This document shows, in pieces, positions 53,754-64,000 of a DNA stretch of 64,000 nucleotides. Position 1 is the stretch's first letter. Each line of letters opens with the position of its first letter. The stretch covers positions 24,521-88,520 of the forward strand of contig NZ_JAELTO010000004.1 in the NCBI RefSeq assembly GCF_016428875.1. Direction: 5' to 3'. The position numbers were made by a program, and so were the translations under genes. The notes under the pieces are model-generated. The model was not told the origin of the DNA and made no database searches. It worked only from the letters and a program-made list of their open reading frames with translations. This DNA is from Xylophilus sp. ASV27. GTDB lineage: Bacteria > Pseudomonadota > Gammaproteobacteria > Burkholderiales > Burkholderiaceae_C.

Positions 53754-55415
53754 GTGCGGCATCTGCAAGACCTTCCCGTTCTGATCCTGGGCCTGGGCGC
53801 GTCCGGGCTGGCGATGGCGCGCTGGTGCGCGCGCCACGGCGCGCAGGTGACCGTGGCCGATACGCGCGAGGCGCCGCCGCAGTGGGCGGCGCTGCGCAGC
53901 GAGGTGCCCGGCGCGCGCTTCGTTTCCGGGCCGTTCGGCGCCGCGCTGGTGGAGGGCGCGCCGGTGCGTGCCGTCTACCGCTCCCCGGGCCTGGCACCGG
54001 CCGCGACGGCCGCGGTGCTGGACACGGCGCGCGCCATCGGCCTGCCCGTGGGCGGCGAGTTGGACCTGTTCGCGCGCGCGCTGGCCGATCTGCGGGAGGA
54101 GGGCGATGAAACTCCCGCGCCCGCCGAGGCAGCGGTGCAGCCCGTGGATGGTCCCGCCGATCCGGTGGAGGAAGCGCCCGCGCCCGTGGACGAACTGCCC
54201 GTCGACGACTTCAGCGACACCACCCTGCACGAGCCTCCCGCGGTGCTGCGCGGCTACCGCCCGGCGGTGCTCGCCATCACCGGCACCAATGGCAAAACCA
54301 CGGTCACCTCGCTCACCGGCCAACTGGTCGAGCGCGCGGGCAAGACCGTGGCCGTGGCCGGCAACATCGGCCCGACGCTGCTCGACACCCTGGCCGCGCA
54401 CCTGGATGCCGGCACGCTGCCCGAGGTCTGGGTGCTGGAGCTGTCGAGCTTCCAGCTCGACGGCGTGCAGGGCTTCGAGCCCACGGCCGCGGCCGTGCTC
54501 AACCTGACGCAGGACCACCTCGACTGGCACGGCAGCATGCAGGCCTACGCTGCGGCCAAGGCCCGCATCTTCGGCAGCCGCGCGCTGATGCTGCTCAACC
54601 GCGAAGATCCGCTGGTCATGCAGATGCTGCCCGCGCCCGTGAAGGCGAAGCTGCAGAAGCCGTTCGTGCGGCCCTATCTCACCTTCGGCGGCGATGCGCC
54701 GCAGCGGCCCGGCGACTACGGCATCGACCTGGTCAACGGCATGGCCTGGCTGACCCGCGCGCTGGAGGCCGATGAAACCCGCAAGGGCCGCCGCGCCGCC
54801 GAGGCCGAGGAACTGCACCTGCAGCGCCTGATGCCGGCCGACGCTTTGCGCATCCGCGGCCGCCACAACGCGGTGAACGCGCTGGCCGCGCTGGCGCTGG
54901 CGCAGGCCGCCGGCTGTCCGCTCGCGCCCATGCTCTACGGCCTGCGCGAGTACCGCGGCGAGCCGCACCGCGTCGAGCCGGTGGCCGTGGTGGACGAGGT
55001 CGAGTACTTCGACGACAGCAAGGGCACCAACGTCGGCGCCACCGTCGCCGCGCTGCAGGGCCTGGGCGCGGAGCGCCGGCTGGTGGTGATCCTGGGCGGC
55101 GAGGGCAAGGGGCAGGACTTCTCGCCGCTGGCCGCCCCGGTGGCGCGCCACGCCCGGCTGGCGATACTGATCGGCCGCGACGCGCCGCTGATCCGCGCCG
55201 CGCTGGCCGATACCGGCGTGGCGCTGGAGGACGCCGCCACGCTGGAGGATGCCGTGCGGCTCGCGCGGCAGCGCGCCCATGCGGGCGACGCCGTGCTGAT
55301 GTCGCCGGCCTGCGCGAGCTTCGACATGTTCCGCGACTACGAGCACCGGGCCCAGGTGTTCCGCGAGGCGGTGCAGGCCCTGGCCGACGCGCCTTCCCAC
55401 GGAGAGTCCGCATGA
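53754..55415 (+). CDS. murD: UDP-MurNAc-L-alanine:D-glutamate ligase (long form)
   Basis: The 553-residue ligase adds D-Glu to UDP-MurNAc-L-Ala. Motifs: [27 protein letters not shown] motif [78 protein letters not shown] and [11 protein letters not shown]. It is about 110 residues longer than the enterobacterial enzyme. Most of the surplus is a Pro/Glu/Asp-rich insert (about residues 112-165, [20 protein letters not shown]) between the UDP and ATPase domains, and a charged insert near 338-361. The start is a GTG at 53754. The ftsW start overlaps the stop. Confidence 0.94.
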   Translation: MRHLQDLPVLILGLGASGLAMARWCARHGAQVTVADTREAPPQWAALRSEVPGARFVSGPFGAALVEGAPVRAVYRSPGLAPAATAAVLDTARAIGLPVGGELDLFARALADLREEGDETPAPAEAAVQPVDGPADPVEEAPAPVDELPVDDFSDTTLHEPPAVLRGYRPAVLAITGTNGKTTVTSLTGQLVERAGKTVAVAGNIGPTLLDTLAAHLDAGTLPEVWVLELSSFQLDGVQGFEPTAAAVLNLTQDHLDWHGSMQAYAAAKARIFGSRALMLLNREDPLVMQMLPAPVKAKLQKPFVRPYLTFGGDAPQRPGDYGIDLVNGMAWLTRALEADETRKGRRAAEAEELHLQRLMPADALRIRGRHNAVNALAALALAQAAGCPLAPMLYGLREYRGEPHRVEPVAVVDEVEYFDDSKGTNVGATVAALQGLGAERRLVVILGGEGKGQDFSPLAAPVARHARLAILIGRDAPLIRAALADTGVALEDAATLEDAVRLARQRAHAGDAVLMSPACASFDMFRDYEHRAQVFREAVQALADAPSHGESA

Positions 55416-56688
55416 GCGCCGCCGGCCCGGGCACGGGCGTCACCGGGCGCATCGCCGGCTGGTTCGGCGGGCTGTCGCGCGCCACGGGCGAGGCCCTGCC
55501 GGTGCGCGTGGGCTCACGCGAGTTCGCCCGCACCCAGTCCGCGCCGGCGCGCCTCATGGGCTTCGACCAGGCGCTGCTGTGGGTCACGGTGGCGCTGCTG
55601 GCCTGGGGGCTGGTGATGGTCTATTCGGCCTCCATCGCCATGCCCGACAACCCGCGCTTCTCGCGCGCGGGCTTCTCCCAGACCTCCTTCATGTGGCGCC
55701 ACCTGTTCTCGCTGCTGGTGGGCTTCGTCGCCGGCGTGCTGGCCTTCCAGGTGCCGCTGCGCAGCTGGGAGCGCAATGCGCCCTGGCTGTTCGTCGCTTC
55801 GCTGGCACTGCTCATCGCCGTGCTGATCCCGCACATCGGCATCAGCGTCAACGGCGCGCGCCGCTGGCTGCCGATGGGCTTCATGCGCTTCCAGCCCTCC
55901 GAACTGGCCAAGCTGGCCGTGGTGGTCTACGCGGCCGACTACATGGTGCGCCGCATGGAGGTCAAGGAGCGCTTCTTCCGCGCCGTGCTGCCGATGGCCC
56001 TGGCCGTCGGCATCGTCGGCGCGCTGCTGCTGGCCGAGCCCGACATGGGCGCCTTCATGGTGATCGCCGTGATCGCCATGGGCATCCTGTTCCTGGGCGG
56101 CGTGAACGCGCGCATGTTCTTCATGATCGCGGCGGTGATCATGGTGGCCTTCGCCACCATGGTGATGGCCAGCCCCTGGCGGCGCGAGCGCATCTTCGCC
56201 TACCTCGACCCGTGGAGCGAGCAGCACGCGCTGGGCAAGGGCTACCAGCTGTCGCATTCGCTGATCGCCATCGGCCGCGGCGAGATCTTCGGCGTCGGCC
56301 TGGGCGGCAGCGTCGAGAAGCTGCACTGGCTGCCCGAGGCCCATACCGACTTCCTGCTCGCGGTGATCGGCGAGGAGTTCGGCCTGATGGGCGTGCTCGG
56401 CGTGATCCTGCTGTTCTTCTGGCTGACCCGCCGCATCATGCACATCGGCCGCCAGGCGATCGCGCTGGACCGCGTGTTCGCCGGGCTGGTGGCGCAGGGC
56501 ATCGGCATGTGGGTGGGCTTCCAGGCCTTCATCAACATGGGCGTGAACCTGGGCGCGCTGCCGACCAAGGGGCTGACGCTGCCCTTCATGAGCTACGGCG
56601 GCTCGGCGATCCTGATGAACCTGGTGGCGATCGCGCTGGTGCTGCGGATCGACTACGAGAACCGGGTGCTGATGCGCGGGGGCCGGGT

Positions 56689-56692
<4 letters not shown>
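55412..56692 (+). CDS. ftsW: Septal peptidoglycan glycosyltransferase FtsW
   Basis: The 426-residue SEDS membrane protein polymerises lipid II at the septum with FtsI. After a ~50-residue cytoplasmic N-terminus it has about ten helices and the family motifs [82 protein letters not shown], and [20 protein letters not shown]. Four-base overlaps with murD and murG suggest coupled translation. Confidence 0.96.
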
Positions 56693-57753
<1,061 letters not shown>

Positions 57754-57757
57754 CATC

Positions 57758-57826
57758 GGCTTTTATTCATGAAAAAGGGCGCAAGCCCAGGTACTACCTA
57801 GGCTATATGCTATCAATTAAGGAGTG
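57758..57826 (-). repeat. R2 palindromic repeat, copy D (murG-murC gap)
   Basis: The plus strand reads TTTTATTCATGAAAAAGGGC, then GCAAGCCCAGGTACTACC, TAGGCTATATGC and TATCAATTAAGGAG. It fills the gap and its AT-rich edge supplies AAGGAG (57819-57824), the only ribosome-binding-like sequence before murC. Confidence 0.8.
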
Positions 57827-57838
57827 GAGCGCGCGGCC

Positions 57839-59272
57839 ATGAAGCATGCCATCCACCACATCCATTTCGTCGGCATGGGCGGCACCGGCATGAGCGGCAT
57901 CGCCGAGGTGCTGTTCAACCTGGGCTACACCATCTCCGGCTCCGACCTGAGCGACAGCGCCACGCTGCGGCGCCTGCGGGGGCTGGGCATCCGCACCTGC
58001 GTCGGCCACGACGCCTCGCACATCGCGGGTGCCGACGCCGTGGTCACCTCCACCGCCGTGCAGCAGGACAACCCCGAGGTCATCGCCGCGCGCGAGAAGC
58101 GCATCCCGGTGGTGCCGCGCGCCCTGATGCTGGCCGAGCTGATGCGCCTGAAGCAGGGCATCGCCATTGCCGGCACGCACGGCAAGACCACCACCACCAG
58201 CCTGGTCACCAGCGTGCTGGCCGAGGCCGGGCTGGACCCGACCTTCGTCATCGGCGGCCGGCTCAACAGCGCCGGCGCCAATGCGCGGCTGGGCAGCGGC
58301 GACTACATCGTGGTCGAGGCCGACGAATCCGATGCGTCCTTCCTCAACCTGATGCCGGTGATGGCGGTGGTGACCAACATCGACGCCGACCACATGGAGA
58401 CCTACGGCCACGACTTCGGCCGGCTGAAGGGCGCCTTCGTCGACTTCCTGCACCGCATGCCGTTCTATGGCACGGCCATCCTGTGCATCGACAACCCGGC
58501 CATCCGCGAGATCCTGCCCGAGGTCACCTGCCCGGTGACCAGCTACGGCTTCTCCGAGGATGCCGAAGTGCGCGCCCTGAACGTGCGCGCCGCGGGCGGC
58601 CAGATGCATTTCACCGTGCAGCGGCGCAACGGCGTGGTGCTGCCCGACCTGGACGTGGTGCTCAACCTCGCCGGCGAGCACAACGTGCTCAACGCGCTGT
58701 CGGCCATCGGGGTGGCGGTCGAACTCAACATCCCCGACGCGGCCGTGCTGGCGGCGCTGGCCCACTTCACCGGCGTCGACCGGCGCTTCCAGCGCTATGG
58801 CGAGGTGCCGGCCAGAACCGGCGGCAGCTTCACCGTGATCGACGACTACGGCCACCATCCGGTGGAACTGGCCGCCACGCTGGCCGCCGCGCGCGGCGCG
58901 TTCCCGGGGCGGCGCCTGGTGCTGGCCTTCCAGCCGCACCGCTACAGCCGCACGCGCGACTGCTTCGAGGATTTCGTGAAGGTGATCGGCGCGGCCGACG
59001 CGGTGCTGCTGACCGAGGTCTATGCCGCCGGCGAGAGCCCGATCGTCGCGGCCGACGGCCGCTCGCTGGCGCGCGCGCTGCGCGTGGCCGGCAAGGTCGA
59101 GCCGGTGTTCGTGGACGACGTGGCGGACCTGCCCGAGGCGATCCGCGACAACGCGCGCGACGGCGATGTGGTGATGTGCATGGGGGCCGGCTCGATCGGC
59201 GCCGTGCCCGGACGGCTGGTCGAAATGTTTCGGCAGGAAGAGCGGACGGCCCAGGAAGGAACACGGTCTTGA
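57839..59272 (+). CDS. murC: UDP-MurNAc:L-alanine ligase
   Basis: The 477-residue ligase starts the peptide stem by adding L-Ala. Motifs: [43 protein letters not shown] motif [86 protein letters not shown] and [11 protein letters not shown]. The ATG at 57839 gives the conserved start, 14 bases after an AAGGAG that belongs to the flanking R2 repeat; an in-frame GTG at 57824 overlaps that site and is rejected. The ddl start overlaps its stop. Confidence 0.96.
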   Translation: MKHAIHHIHFVGMGGTGMSGIAEVLFNLGYTISGSDLSDSATLRRLRGLGIRTCVGHDASHIAGADAVVTSTAVQQDNPEVIAAREKRIPVVPRALMLAELMRLKQGIAIAGTHGKTTTTSLVTSVLAEAGLDPTFVIGGRLNSAGANARLGSGDYIVVEADESDASFLNLMPVMAVVTNIDADHMETYGHDFGRLKGAFVDFLHRMPFYGTAILCIDNPAIREILPEVTCPVTSYGFSEDAEVRALNVRAAGGQMHFTVQRRNGVVLPDLDVVLNLAGEHNVLNALSAIGVAVELNIPDAAVLAALAHFTGVDRRFQRYGEVPARTGGSFTVIDDYGHHPVELAATLAAARGAFPGRRLVLAFQPHRYSRTRDCFEDFVKVIGAADAVLLTEVYAAGESPIVAADGRSLARALRVAGKVEPVFVDDVADLPEAIRDNARDGDVVMCMGAGSIGAVPGRLVEMFRQEERTAQEGTRS

Positions 59273-60261
59273 GCAGCGTTGACATGCACAATCCCGCAGC
59301 GTTCGGCAAGGTGGCCGTGCTCATGGGCGGCGCCTCGGCCGAGCGCGAGGTGTCCCTCATGTCGGGCACCGGCGTGCTCGCCGCGCTGCGCGCGCGCGGC
59401 GTCGACGCGCATGCCTTCGACCCGGCCGGGCGCGACCTCTCGGCGCTGCGCGGCGAGGGCTTCGCGCGTTGCTTCATCGCCCTGCACGGCCGCTTCGGCG
59501 AAGACGGCACGGTACAGGGCGCGCTCGAGCTGATGGGCATTCCCTACACCGGACCCGGCGTGATGGCGTCGGCCATCGCCATGGACAAGGTCATGACCAA
59601 GCGCGTGTGGACCGCCGACGGCCTGGCCACGCCGCGCTACGTGCGCCTGGCCGCCGGCCAGCAGCAGCGCGAACAGGTGCGCGCCGTGCCCGACGTGCTG
59701 GGCCTGCCGCTGATCGTCAAGCCGCCGCGCGAGGGCTCTTCCATCGGCGTGACCAAGGTGCGCGGCTATTCCGACATGCAGGACGCCGTGGCGCTGTCGG
59801 CCAGGTACGACCCCGATGTGCTGTGCGAGGAGTTCATCGAGGGCGAAGAGGTCACCTGCCCGGTGATCGGCACCGGCCTCGACGCGCAGGCGCTGCCGGT
59901 GGTGCGCATCTGCGCCCCCGAGGGGGCCTACGACTACCAGAACAAGTACTTCACCGACGACGTGCAGTACCAGTGCCCGAGCGGCCTGCCCGAGGCCGAG
60001 GAGCGCGCCATCCAGCACCTGGTGCTGGCGGCCTACCGCACGCTCGGCTGCCGCGGCTGGGGCCGTGCCGACCTGATGATCCGCGCCAGCGACCGCAAGC
60101 CGTTCCTGCTGGAGATGAACACCTCGCCCGGCATGACCAGCCATTCGCTGGTGCCGATGTCGGCACGCGCGGCCGGCATCGGCTACGAGGAGCTGTGCCT
60201 GCGCATCCTGGCGACGGCGGCGCTGGACTATTCGGACGCGCAGCGCGCGGCCAAGGCATAG
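59269..60261 (+). CDS. ddl: D-alanine:D-alanine ligase
   Basis: The 330-residue ATP-grasp enzyme makes D-Ala-D-Ala for MurF. Motifs: [109 protein letters not shown] and [20 protein letters not shown]. The TTG at 59269 is preferred because AGGAAGGA lies 8-9 bases before it and it overlaps the murC stop (TTGA); an ATG at 59284 would shorten the protein by five residues and has no ribosome-binding site. Confidence 0.93.
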   Translation: MSSVDMHNPAAFGKVAVLMGGASAEREVSLMSGTGVLAALRARGVDAHAFDPAGRDLSALRGEGFARCFIALHGRFGEDGTVQGALELMGIPYTGPGVMASAIAMDKVMTKRVWTADGLATPRYVRLAAGQQQREQVRAVPDVLGLPLIVKPPREGSSIGVTKVRGYSDMQDAVALSARYDPDVLCEEFIEGEEVTCPVIGTGLDAQALPVVRICAPEGAYDYQNKYFTDDVQYQCPSGLPEAEERAIQHLVLAAYRTLGCRGWGRADLMIRASDRKPFLLEMNTSPGMTSHSLVPMSARAAGIGYEELCLRILATAALDYSDAQRAAKA

Positions 60262-60264
60262 GCC

Positions 60265-61116
60265 ATGGCCGACACCCTACCCCAGCCCTTCGACGTCAGG
60301 CTCATGAACGTGACCGCTGCGGTTCTGTTCGTGAGCTCTGCCGCGCTGGTGCTGATGGCGCTCGGGTGGTGGGGCCTGCGGCACCCGGCCTTCGCGCTGG
60401 GACGCATCGACGTCGAGGGCGACCTGGCGCACAACAACGCCATCACGCTGCGGGCCAACGTGGCGCACAAGCTGCACGGCAACTTCTTCACCATGGACCT
60501 GGCGGCCACGCGCGCGGCCTTCGAGTCCGTGCCCTGGGTGCGCCGCGCCACGGTGCGGCGCGAGTTTCCCAATCGGCTGCACGTGACGCTGGAAGAGCAC
60601 AAGGCGGTCGCCTACTGGGGGCCGGAGAGCGCATCGACCCTGCTCAACGACCATGGCGAGGTATTCGAGGCCAACGTGGACGACGTCGATGAGGACGACC
60701 TGCCGCGCCTGCAGGGGCCCGAGGGCCAGGCACGCGAGGTCTGGGCGATGGAGCAGTGGCTCGCTCCGGTGTTCGAGCCGCTGGGCACGCGCCTGGTGGA
60801 GCTGCAGTTGTCCAGCCGCGGAAGCTGGCGCGCCATGCTGGAGGACGAGGCCACGGTGGAATTGGGCGGCGGCACGCCGCCGGAGATCCTGGAGCGCGCC
60901 AGGCGCTTCGTGCGCACGCTGCCCGAGGTGGCCGCCAAGTACGGCCGGCGTCCCGATGCGCTGGAGTCGGCCGACCTGCGCCACACCGACGGCTATGCGC
61001 TGCGCCTGCGCGGGGTGACCACTGTCAGCGCCGAGGCCGCCGCGCGGCTGGCCGCCAAGCCGCAGCCCCGGCCGGCCGCGCGGCCACGAGATAAGCAAAC
61101 GAACGCATACAGGTAA
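60265..61116 (+). CDS. ftsQ: Cell division protein FtsQ
   Basis: The 283-residue bitopic protein has a short cytoplasmic N-terminus, one membrane helix (about 13-35: VTAAVLFVSSAALVLMALGW), a POTRA domain (about 42-110: LGRIDVEGDLAHNNAITLRA, VPWVRRATVRREFPNRLHVT) and a beta domain. It joins FtsL/FtsB and FtsA at the septum. The tail (RLAAKPQPRPAARPRDKQTN) is basic. It starts three bases after ddl and ends four bases before ftsA. Confidence 0.95.
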   Translation: MADTLPQPFDVRLMNVTAAVLFVSSAALVLMALGWWGLRHPAFALGRIDVEGDLAHNNAITLRANVAHKLHGNFFTMDLAATRAAFESVPWVRRATVRREFPNRLHVTLEEHKAVAYWGPESASTLLNDHGEVFEANVDDVDEDDLPRLQGPEGQAREVWAMEQWLAPVFEPLGTRLVELQLSSRGSWRAMLEDEATVELGGGTPPEILERARRFVRTLPEVAAKYGRRPDALESADLRHTDGYALRLRGVTTVSAEAAARLAAKPQPRPAARPRDKQTNAYR

Positions 61117-61120
61117 CGAC

Positions 61121-62350
61121 ATGCCCAAAGAGTACAAAGATCTGGTGGTGGGACTCGACATCGGCACGGCCAAGGTGATGGTGGTCGTGGCCGAGGTCAT
61201 GCCCGGGGGGGAACTCAAGCTCGCGGGGCTGGGCATCGCGCCCTCCAACGGCCTGAAGCGCGGCGTGGTGGTCAACATCGACGCCACGGTGCAGAGCATC
61301 CAGCAGGCCTTGAAGGAGGCCGAGCTGATGGCCGACTGCAAGATCACCCGGGTCTACACCGGCATCACCGGCAGCCACATCCGCGGCCTCAACTCCAGCG
61401 GCATGGTGGCGGTCAAGGACAAGGAAGTCACGCCGGCCGACGTGGCGCGCGTGGTCGAGACCGCCAAGGCCATCAACATCTCGACCGACCAGCGCCTGCT
61501 GCTGGTCGAGCCGCAGGAGTTCGTCATCGACGGCCAGGACGTGCGCGAGCCGATCGGCATGAGCGGCATCCGCCTGGAGGCCAAGGTGCACATCGTCACC
61601 GGCGCGCAGAGCGCGGCCGAGAACATCATCAAGTGCGTGCGCCGCTGCGGCCTGGACGTGGAGCAGCTCATGCTCAACCCGCTGGCCTCCAGCCAGGCGG
61701 TGCTGACCGACGACGAGCGCGAACTGGGCGTGGCCGTGGTGGACATCGGCGCCGGCACCACCGACGTGGCGGTGTTCACCAACGGCGCGATCCGCCACAC
61801 GGCGGTGATCCCGATCGCCGGCGACCTGATCACCAGCGACATCGCCATGGCGCTGCGAACGCCCACCAAGGACGCGGAAGACATCAAGGTCGAGGCCGGC
61901 TACGCCAAGCAACTGCTGGCCGACCCCGACGCGCAGGTGGAGGTGCCCGGCCTGGGCGACCGCGGCCCGCGCATGCTCAGCAAGCAGGCGCTGGCCGGCG
62001 TGATCGAGCCGCGCATCGAAGAGATCTTCTCGCTGGTGCAGCAGGTCATCCGCGAGTCCGGCTACGAGGAAATGCTGTCCTCCGGCATCGTGCTGACCGG
62101 CGGCAGCGCGGTCATGCCGGGCATGGTGGAGCTGGGCGAGGACATCTTCCTCAAGCCCGTGCGCCGCGGCATCCCCAAGTATGCAAGCGCGCTGGCCGAC
62201 ATGGTCAGCCAGCCGCGCGCGGCCACGGTCATGGGACTGATGGAGGAGGCCCGGCTGGCGCGCCTGCGCGGCTTCAGGGTGGCGCAGAAGCACGGTTCCG
62301 TGAAGACCGCCTTCGGCCGCTTCAAGGACTTCATCATCGGGAACTTCTGA
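61121..62350 (+). CDS. ftsA: Cell division protein FtsA
   Basis: The 409-residue actin-like protein anchors FtsZ filaments to the membrane. It has VVGLDIGTAKVMVVVAEV (phosphate 1), the 1C domain (about 85-160), VVDIGAGTTDVAVFTNGAIR (phosphate 2), GIVLTGGSAVMPGMVELGE (adenosine motif), and the C-terminal amphipathic targeting helix GRFKDFIIGNF. Length and motifs are normal. R1 copy g begins just after the stop and separates it from ftsZ. Confidence 0.96.
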   Translation: MPKEYKDLVVGLDIGTAKVMVVVAEVMPGGELKLAGLGIAPSNGLKRGVVVNIDATVQSIQQALKEAELMADCKITRVYTGITGSHIRGLNSSGMVAVKDKEVTPADVARVVETAKAINISTDQRLLLVEPQEFVIDGQDVREPIGMSGIRLEAKVHIVTGAQSAAENIIKCVRRCGLDVEQLMLNPLASSQAVLTDDERELGVAVVDIGAGTTDVAVFTNGAIRHTAVIPIAGDLITSDIAMALRTPTKDAEDIKVEAGYAKQLLADPDAQVEVPGLGDRGPRMLSKQALAGVIEPRIEEIFSLVQQVIRESGYEEMLSSGIVLTGGSAVMPGMVELGEDIFLKPVRRGIPKYASALADMVSQPRAATVMGLMEEARLARLRGFRVAQKHGSVKTAFGRFKDFIIGNF

Positions 62351-62352
62351 TG

Positions 62353-62455
62353 GTCCCCCAGGCTGCGCACTTCGTGTCTTCGCCAACCCCCTTCCAGGGG
62401 GCGTCGCCTGCGGCCCGGCCGGGCCGGTTCCGCGGCGTCCTTGGGTTGGGCCGCG
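62353..62455 (+). repeat. R1 dispersed repeat, copy g (ftsA-ftsZ gap)
   Basis: GTCCCCCAGGCTGCGCACTT and CGTGTCTTCGCC, then the hairpin CCCCCTTCCAGGGGG, GCCTGCGGCCCGGCCGGGCC, GGTTCCGCGGCGTCC. It starts three bases after the ftsA stop in the direction of the operon. The rest of the 296-bp gap (62456-62646) shows no gene; it probably carries the ftsZ leader and promoter(s). Confidence 0.75.
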
Positions 62456-62646
62456 TGCGCGCCGTCTGCGGTGCATGCGCAGGATTCGTCGCATGAGCCG
62501 TCCCCGCAAACCCTGGTTGGCGCGCGGCAGTCCGCATGGATTGCGACGATGGCGATGGCGGCGCACGGGTCCGCCCTGGTCGCCGTCATAGGCCCACAGA
62601 GATTCCGGTCCAGCCATTCATTCCGTACAGATTTCAGGAGATCCCC

Positions 62647-63870
62647 ATGAGCATCGAAATGATCGAAGTCGAAGAGTTCAACCAGGGCACGCAGATCAAG
62701 GTGATCGGTGTCGGCGGCGGCGGCGGCAATGCCGTCGAGCACATGATCGAGCGTGCGGTGCAGGGCGTTGAGTTCGTCTGCGCCAACACCGACGCGCAGG
62801 CGCTGTCGCGCAGCGCGGCGCACCGCACCATCCAGCTCGGCCAGAGCGGCCTGGGCGCCGGCAGCAAGCCCGACAAGGGCAAGGAAGCCGCCGAAGCCGC
62901 GCTGGATGAGATCCGCGCGGCCATCGACGGCGCGCACATGCTCTTCATCACCGCCGGCATGGGCGGCGGCACCGGTACCGGTGCGGCGCCGGTGATCGCC
63001 CGCGTCGCCAAGGAGATGGGCATCCTCACGGTGGGCGTGGTGACCAAGCCGTTCGAATTCGAGGGCGGCCGCCGCATGACCAATGCGGACCAGGGGCTGC
63101 TGGAGCTCGAGGCCAACGTCGATTCGCTCATCGTGGTGCTCAACGAGAAGCTGCTGGAGGTGCTGGGCGACGAAGTCACGCAGGACGAAGCCTTCGCGCA
63201 TGCCAACGACGTGCTCAAGAACGCCGTGGGCGGCATCGCCGAGATCATCAACGTGCCCGGCCACGTCAACGTCGACTTCGAGGACGTGCGCACCGTGATG
63301 GGCGAGCCCGGCAAGGCCATGATGGGCACCGCCGTGGCCGACGGCCCGGACCGCGCCCGCATCGCCGCCGAGCAGGCCGTGGCCTGCCCGCTGCTGGAGG
63401 GCATCGACCTCTCGGGCGCCAAGGGCGTGCTGGTGCTGATCACCGCGGCCAAGGGCAGCCTGAAGCTGTCGGAGTCCAAGCTGGCGATGAACACCATCCG
63501 CGCCTATGCCTCGCCCGACGCGCACGTGATCTACGGCACTGCCTACGACGACAACCTGGGCGAGCAGATCCGCGTCACCGTGGTGGCCACCGGCCTCTCG
63601 CGCCAGGGCCAGCAGCGCCGCACCGCGCCGCCGCTGCAGGTGCTGCGCACCGGCACGCACGACGTCGCCTTCGGCCTGCCCGTGGGCACGGCCGGCGGCG
63701 CGCTCACCGGCGGCGGGGGCAGTGTTGCCGCCACCGACTACGGCAACATGGCCGTGCCCAGCGTCTGGCGCACCAACCGCACCCAGGCGGCGGCGCGCGT
63801 CGATGCGCTGGCCTCGGGCGGGATGGACGACCTGGAGATCCCGGCTTTCCTGCGCAAGCAGGCTGATTGA
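62647..63870 (+). CDS. ftsZ: Cell division GTPase FtsZ
   Basis: The 407-residue tubulin homologue forms the Z ring. It has VIGVGGGGGNAVEHMIE, NTDAQAL, the tubulin signature GGGTGTGAAPVIARVAKEMG, FEFEGGRRM, ADQGL and the catalytic-loop region NVDFEDVRTVM. A ~60-residue linker (about 335-394) leads to the C-terminal peptide DDLEIPAFLRKQAD, the FtsA/ZipA contact site. CAGGAG at 62636-62641 precedes the ATG. It closes the cluster within the window; an lpxC gene is not reached. Confidence 0.97.
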   Translation: MSIEMIEVEEFNQGTQIKVIGVGGGGGNAVEHMIERAVQGVEFVCANTDAQALSRSAAHRTIQLGQSGLGAGSKPDKGKEAAEAALDEIRAAIDGAHMLFITAGMGGGTGTGAAPVIARVAKEMGILTVGVVTKPFEFEGGRRMTNADQGLLELEANVDSLIVVLNEKLLEVLGDEVTQDEAFAHANDVLKNAVGGIAEIINVPGHVNVDFEDVRTVMGEPGKAMMGTAVADGPDRARIAAEQAVACPLLEGIDLSGAKGVLVLITAAKGSLKLSESKLAMNTIRAYASPDAHVIYGTAYDDNLGEQIRVTVVATGLSRQGQQRRTAPPLQVLRTGTHDVAFGLPVGTAGGALTGGGGSVAATDYGNMAVPSVWRTNRTQAAARVDALASGGMDDLEIPAFLRKQAD

Positions 63871-63912
63871 GTAAGGGCAACGCTGAACAAGTCCCTCGCG
63901 TGTCGCGCATCC

Positions 63913-64000
63913 CTGCTGTGGGCGGTCTGCGGCGTTGCAAATCCTCGCCATAGCTGCGGCTATGGCTGCGGTTTGCGCCTTGCATCCCATCCCACACCAG
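63913..64000. repeat. Nested palindromic element after ftsZ
   Basis: Outer arms CTGCTGTGGG (63913-63922) and CCCACACCAG (63991-64000) match at 9 of 10 positions. Inside, 63937-63976 folds as GCAAA...CCATAGC-TGCG-GCTATGG...TTTGC. The element ends exactly at the window edge, so its true extent is unknown. It lacks a T-run, so it is more likely a REP/MITE-like repeat than a plain terminator. Confidence 0.55.

Overview
The window is high-GC DNA from a betaproteobacterium, most probably a member of the Comamonadaceae (Burkholderiales). The genus is not resolved. The grounds are the gene order dapF-DUF484-xerC, a DksA with a degenerate zinc finger, TRAP and MaoC/CaiB catabolic genes, and two families of dispersed intergenic repeats. 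It is chromosomal: it holds the RNase P RNA gene and the complete mraZ-to-ftsZ division and cell-wall (dcw) cluster.

Layout. 1-2600: a CaiB/BaiF CoA-transferase start and a MaoC-type hydratase on the minus strand, facing a HypT-like LysR regulator. 2.9-6.1 kb: a polar amino-acid ABC transporter (gltIJKL) with a terminator-like hairpin after the binding protein. 6.4-13.7 kb: a dienelactone hydrolase, a GlxA-type regulator, an amidase with its AraC/GyrI-like regulator, and a DctPQM TRAP transporter. 14.1-17.2 kb: rnk, pyrC and a NYN/LOTUS protein, separated by repeats. 17.3-18.5 kb: two decayed genes (PdxA2-like and IclR-like). 18.8-25.8 kb: htpX, small genes, an FAD oxidoreductase, a PEBP protein, cysteine synthase, a DMT exporter and an AraC regulator. 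25.8-26.2 kb: rnpB. 26.3-30.3 kb: a TonB siderophore receptor and a single-protein FecI-FecR fusion behind a Fur-box-like site. 30.3-36.1 kb: an S4/pseudouridine-synthase-like protein without its catalytic Asp, a Nudix-MBL fusion, tag, dapF, a DUF484 gene and xerC. 36.1-38.2 kb: a lone flagellin gene divergent from a small XRE regulator, with four perfect CTACG-N5-CGTAG palindromes between them. 38.3-45.8 kb: rRNA modification enzymes, a CobW GTPase, dksA, a large protein with duplicated TPR/STAS-like modules, and hslVU. 46-64 kb: mraZ-rsmH-ftsL-ftsI-murE-murF-mraY-murD-ftsW-murG-murC-ddl-ftsQ-ftsA-ftsZ.

The dcw genes make UDP-MurNAc-pentapeptide (murE, murF, murD, murC, ddl), lipid I and II (mraY, murG) and septal wall (ftsW, ftsI), and build the Z ring (ftsA, ftsZ, ftsQ, ftsL). 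Most neighbours overlap by 1-4 bases or lie within a few bases. The two widest gaps inside the cluster each hold a dispersed repeat.

Most notable observations: (1) the flagellin/XRE intergenic switch with four identical operators; (2) a palindromic repeat family (called R2 here, seven copies), one copy of which is translated inside murE; (3) a second repeat family (R1) that repeatedly starts within a few bases of a stop codon in the orientation of the upstream gene; (4) a terminator and four 10-bp-phased GTG repeats in the mraZ leader; (5) the sigma/anti-sigma fusion. All calls come from reading the sequence and the translated proteins. No database search was run.
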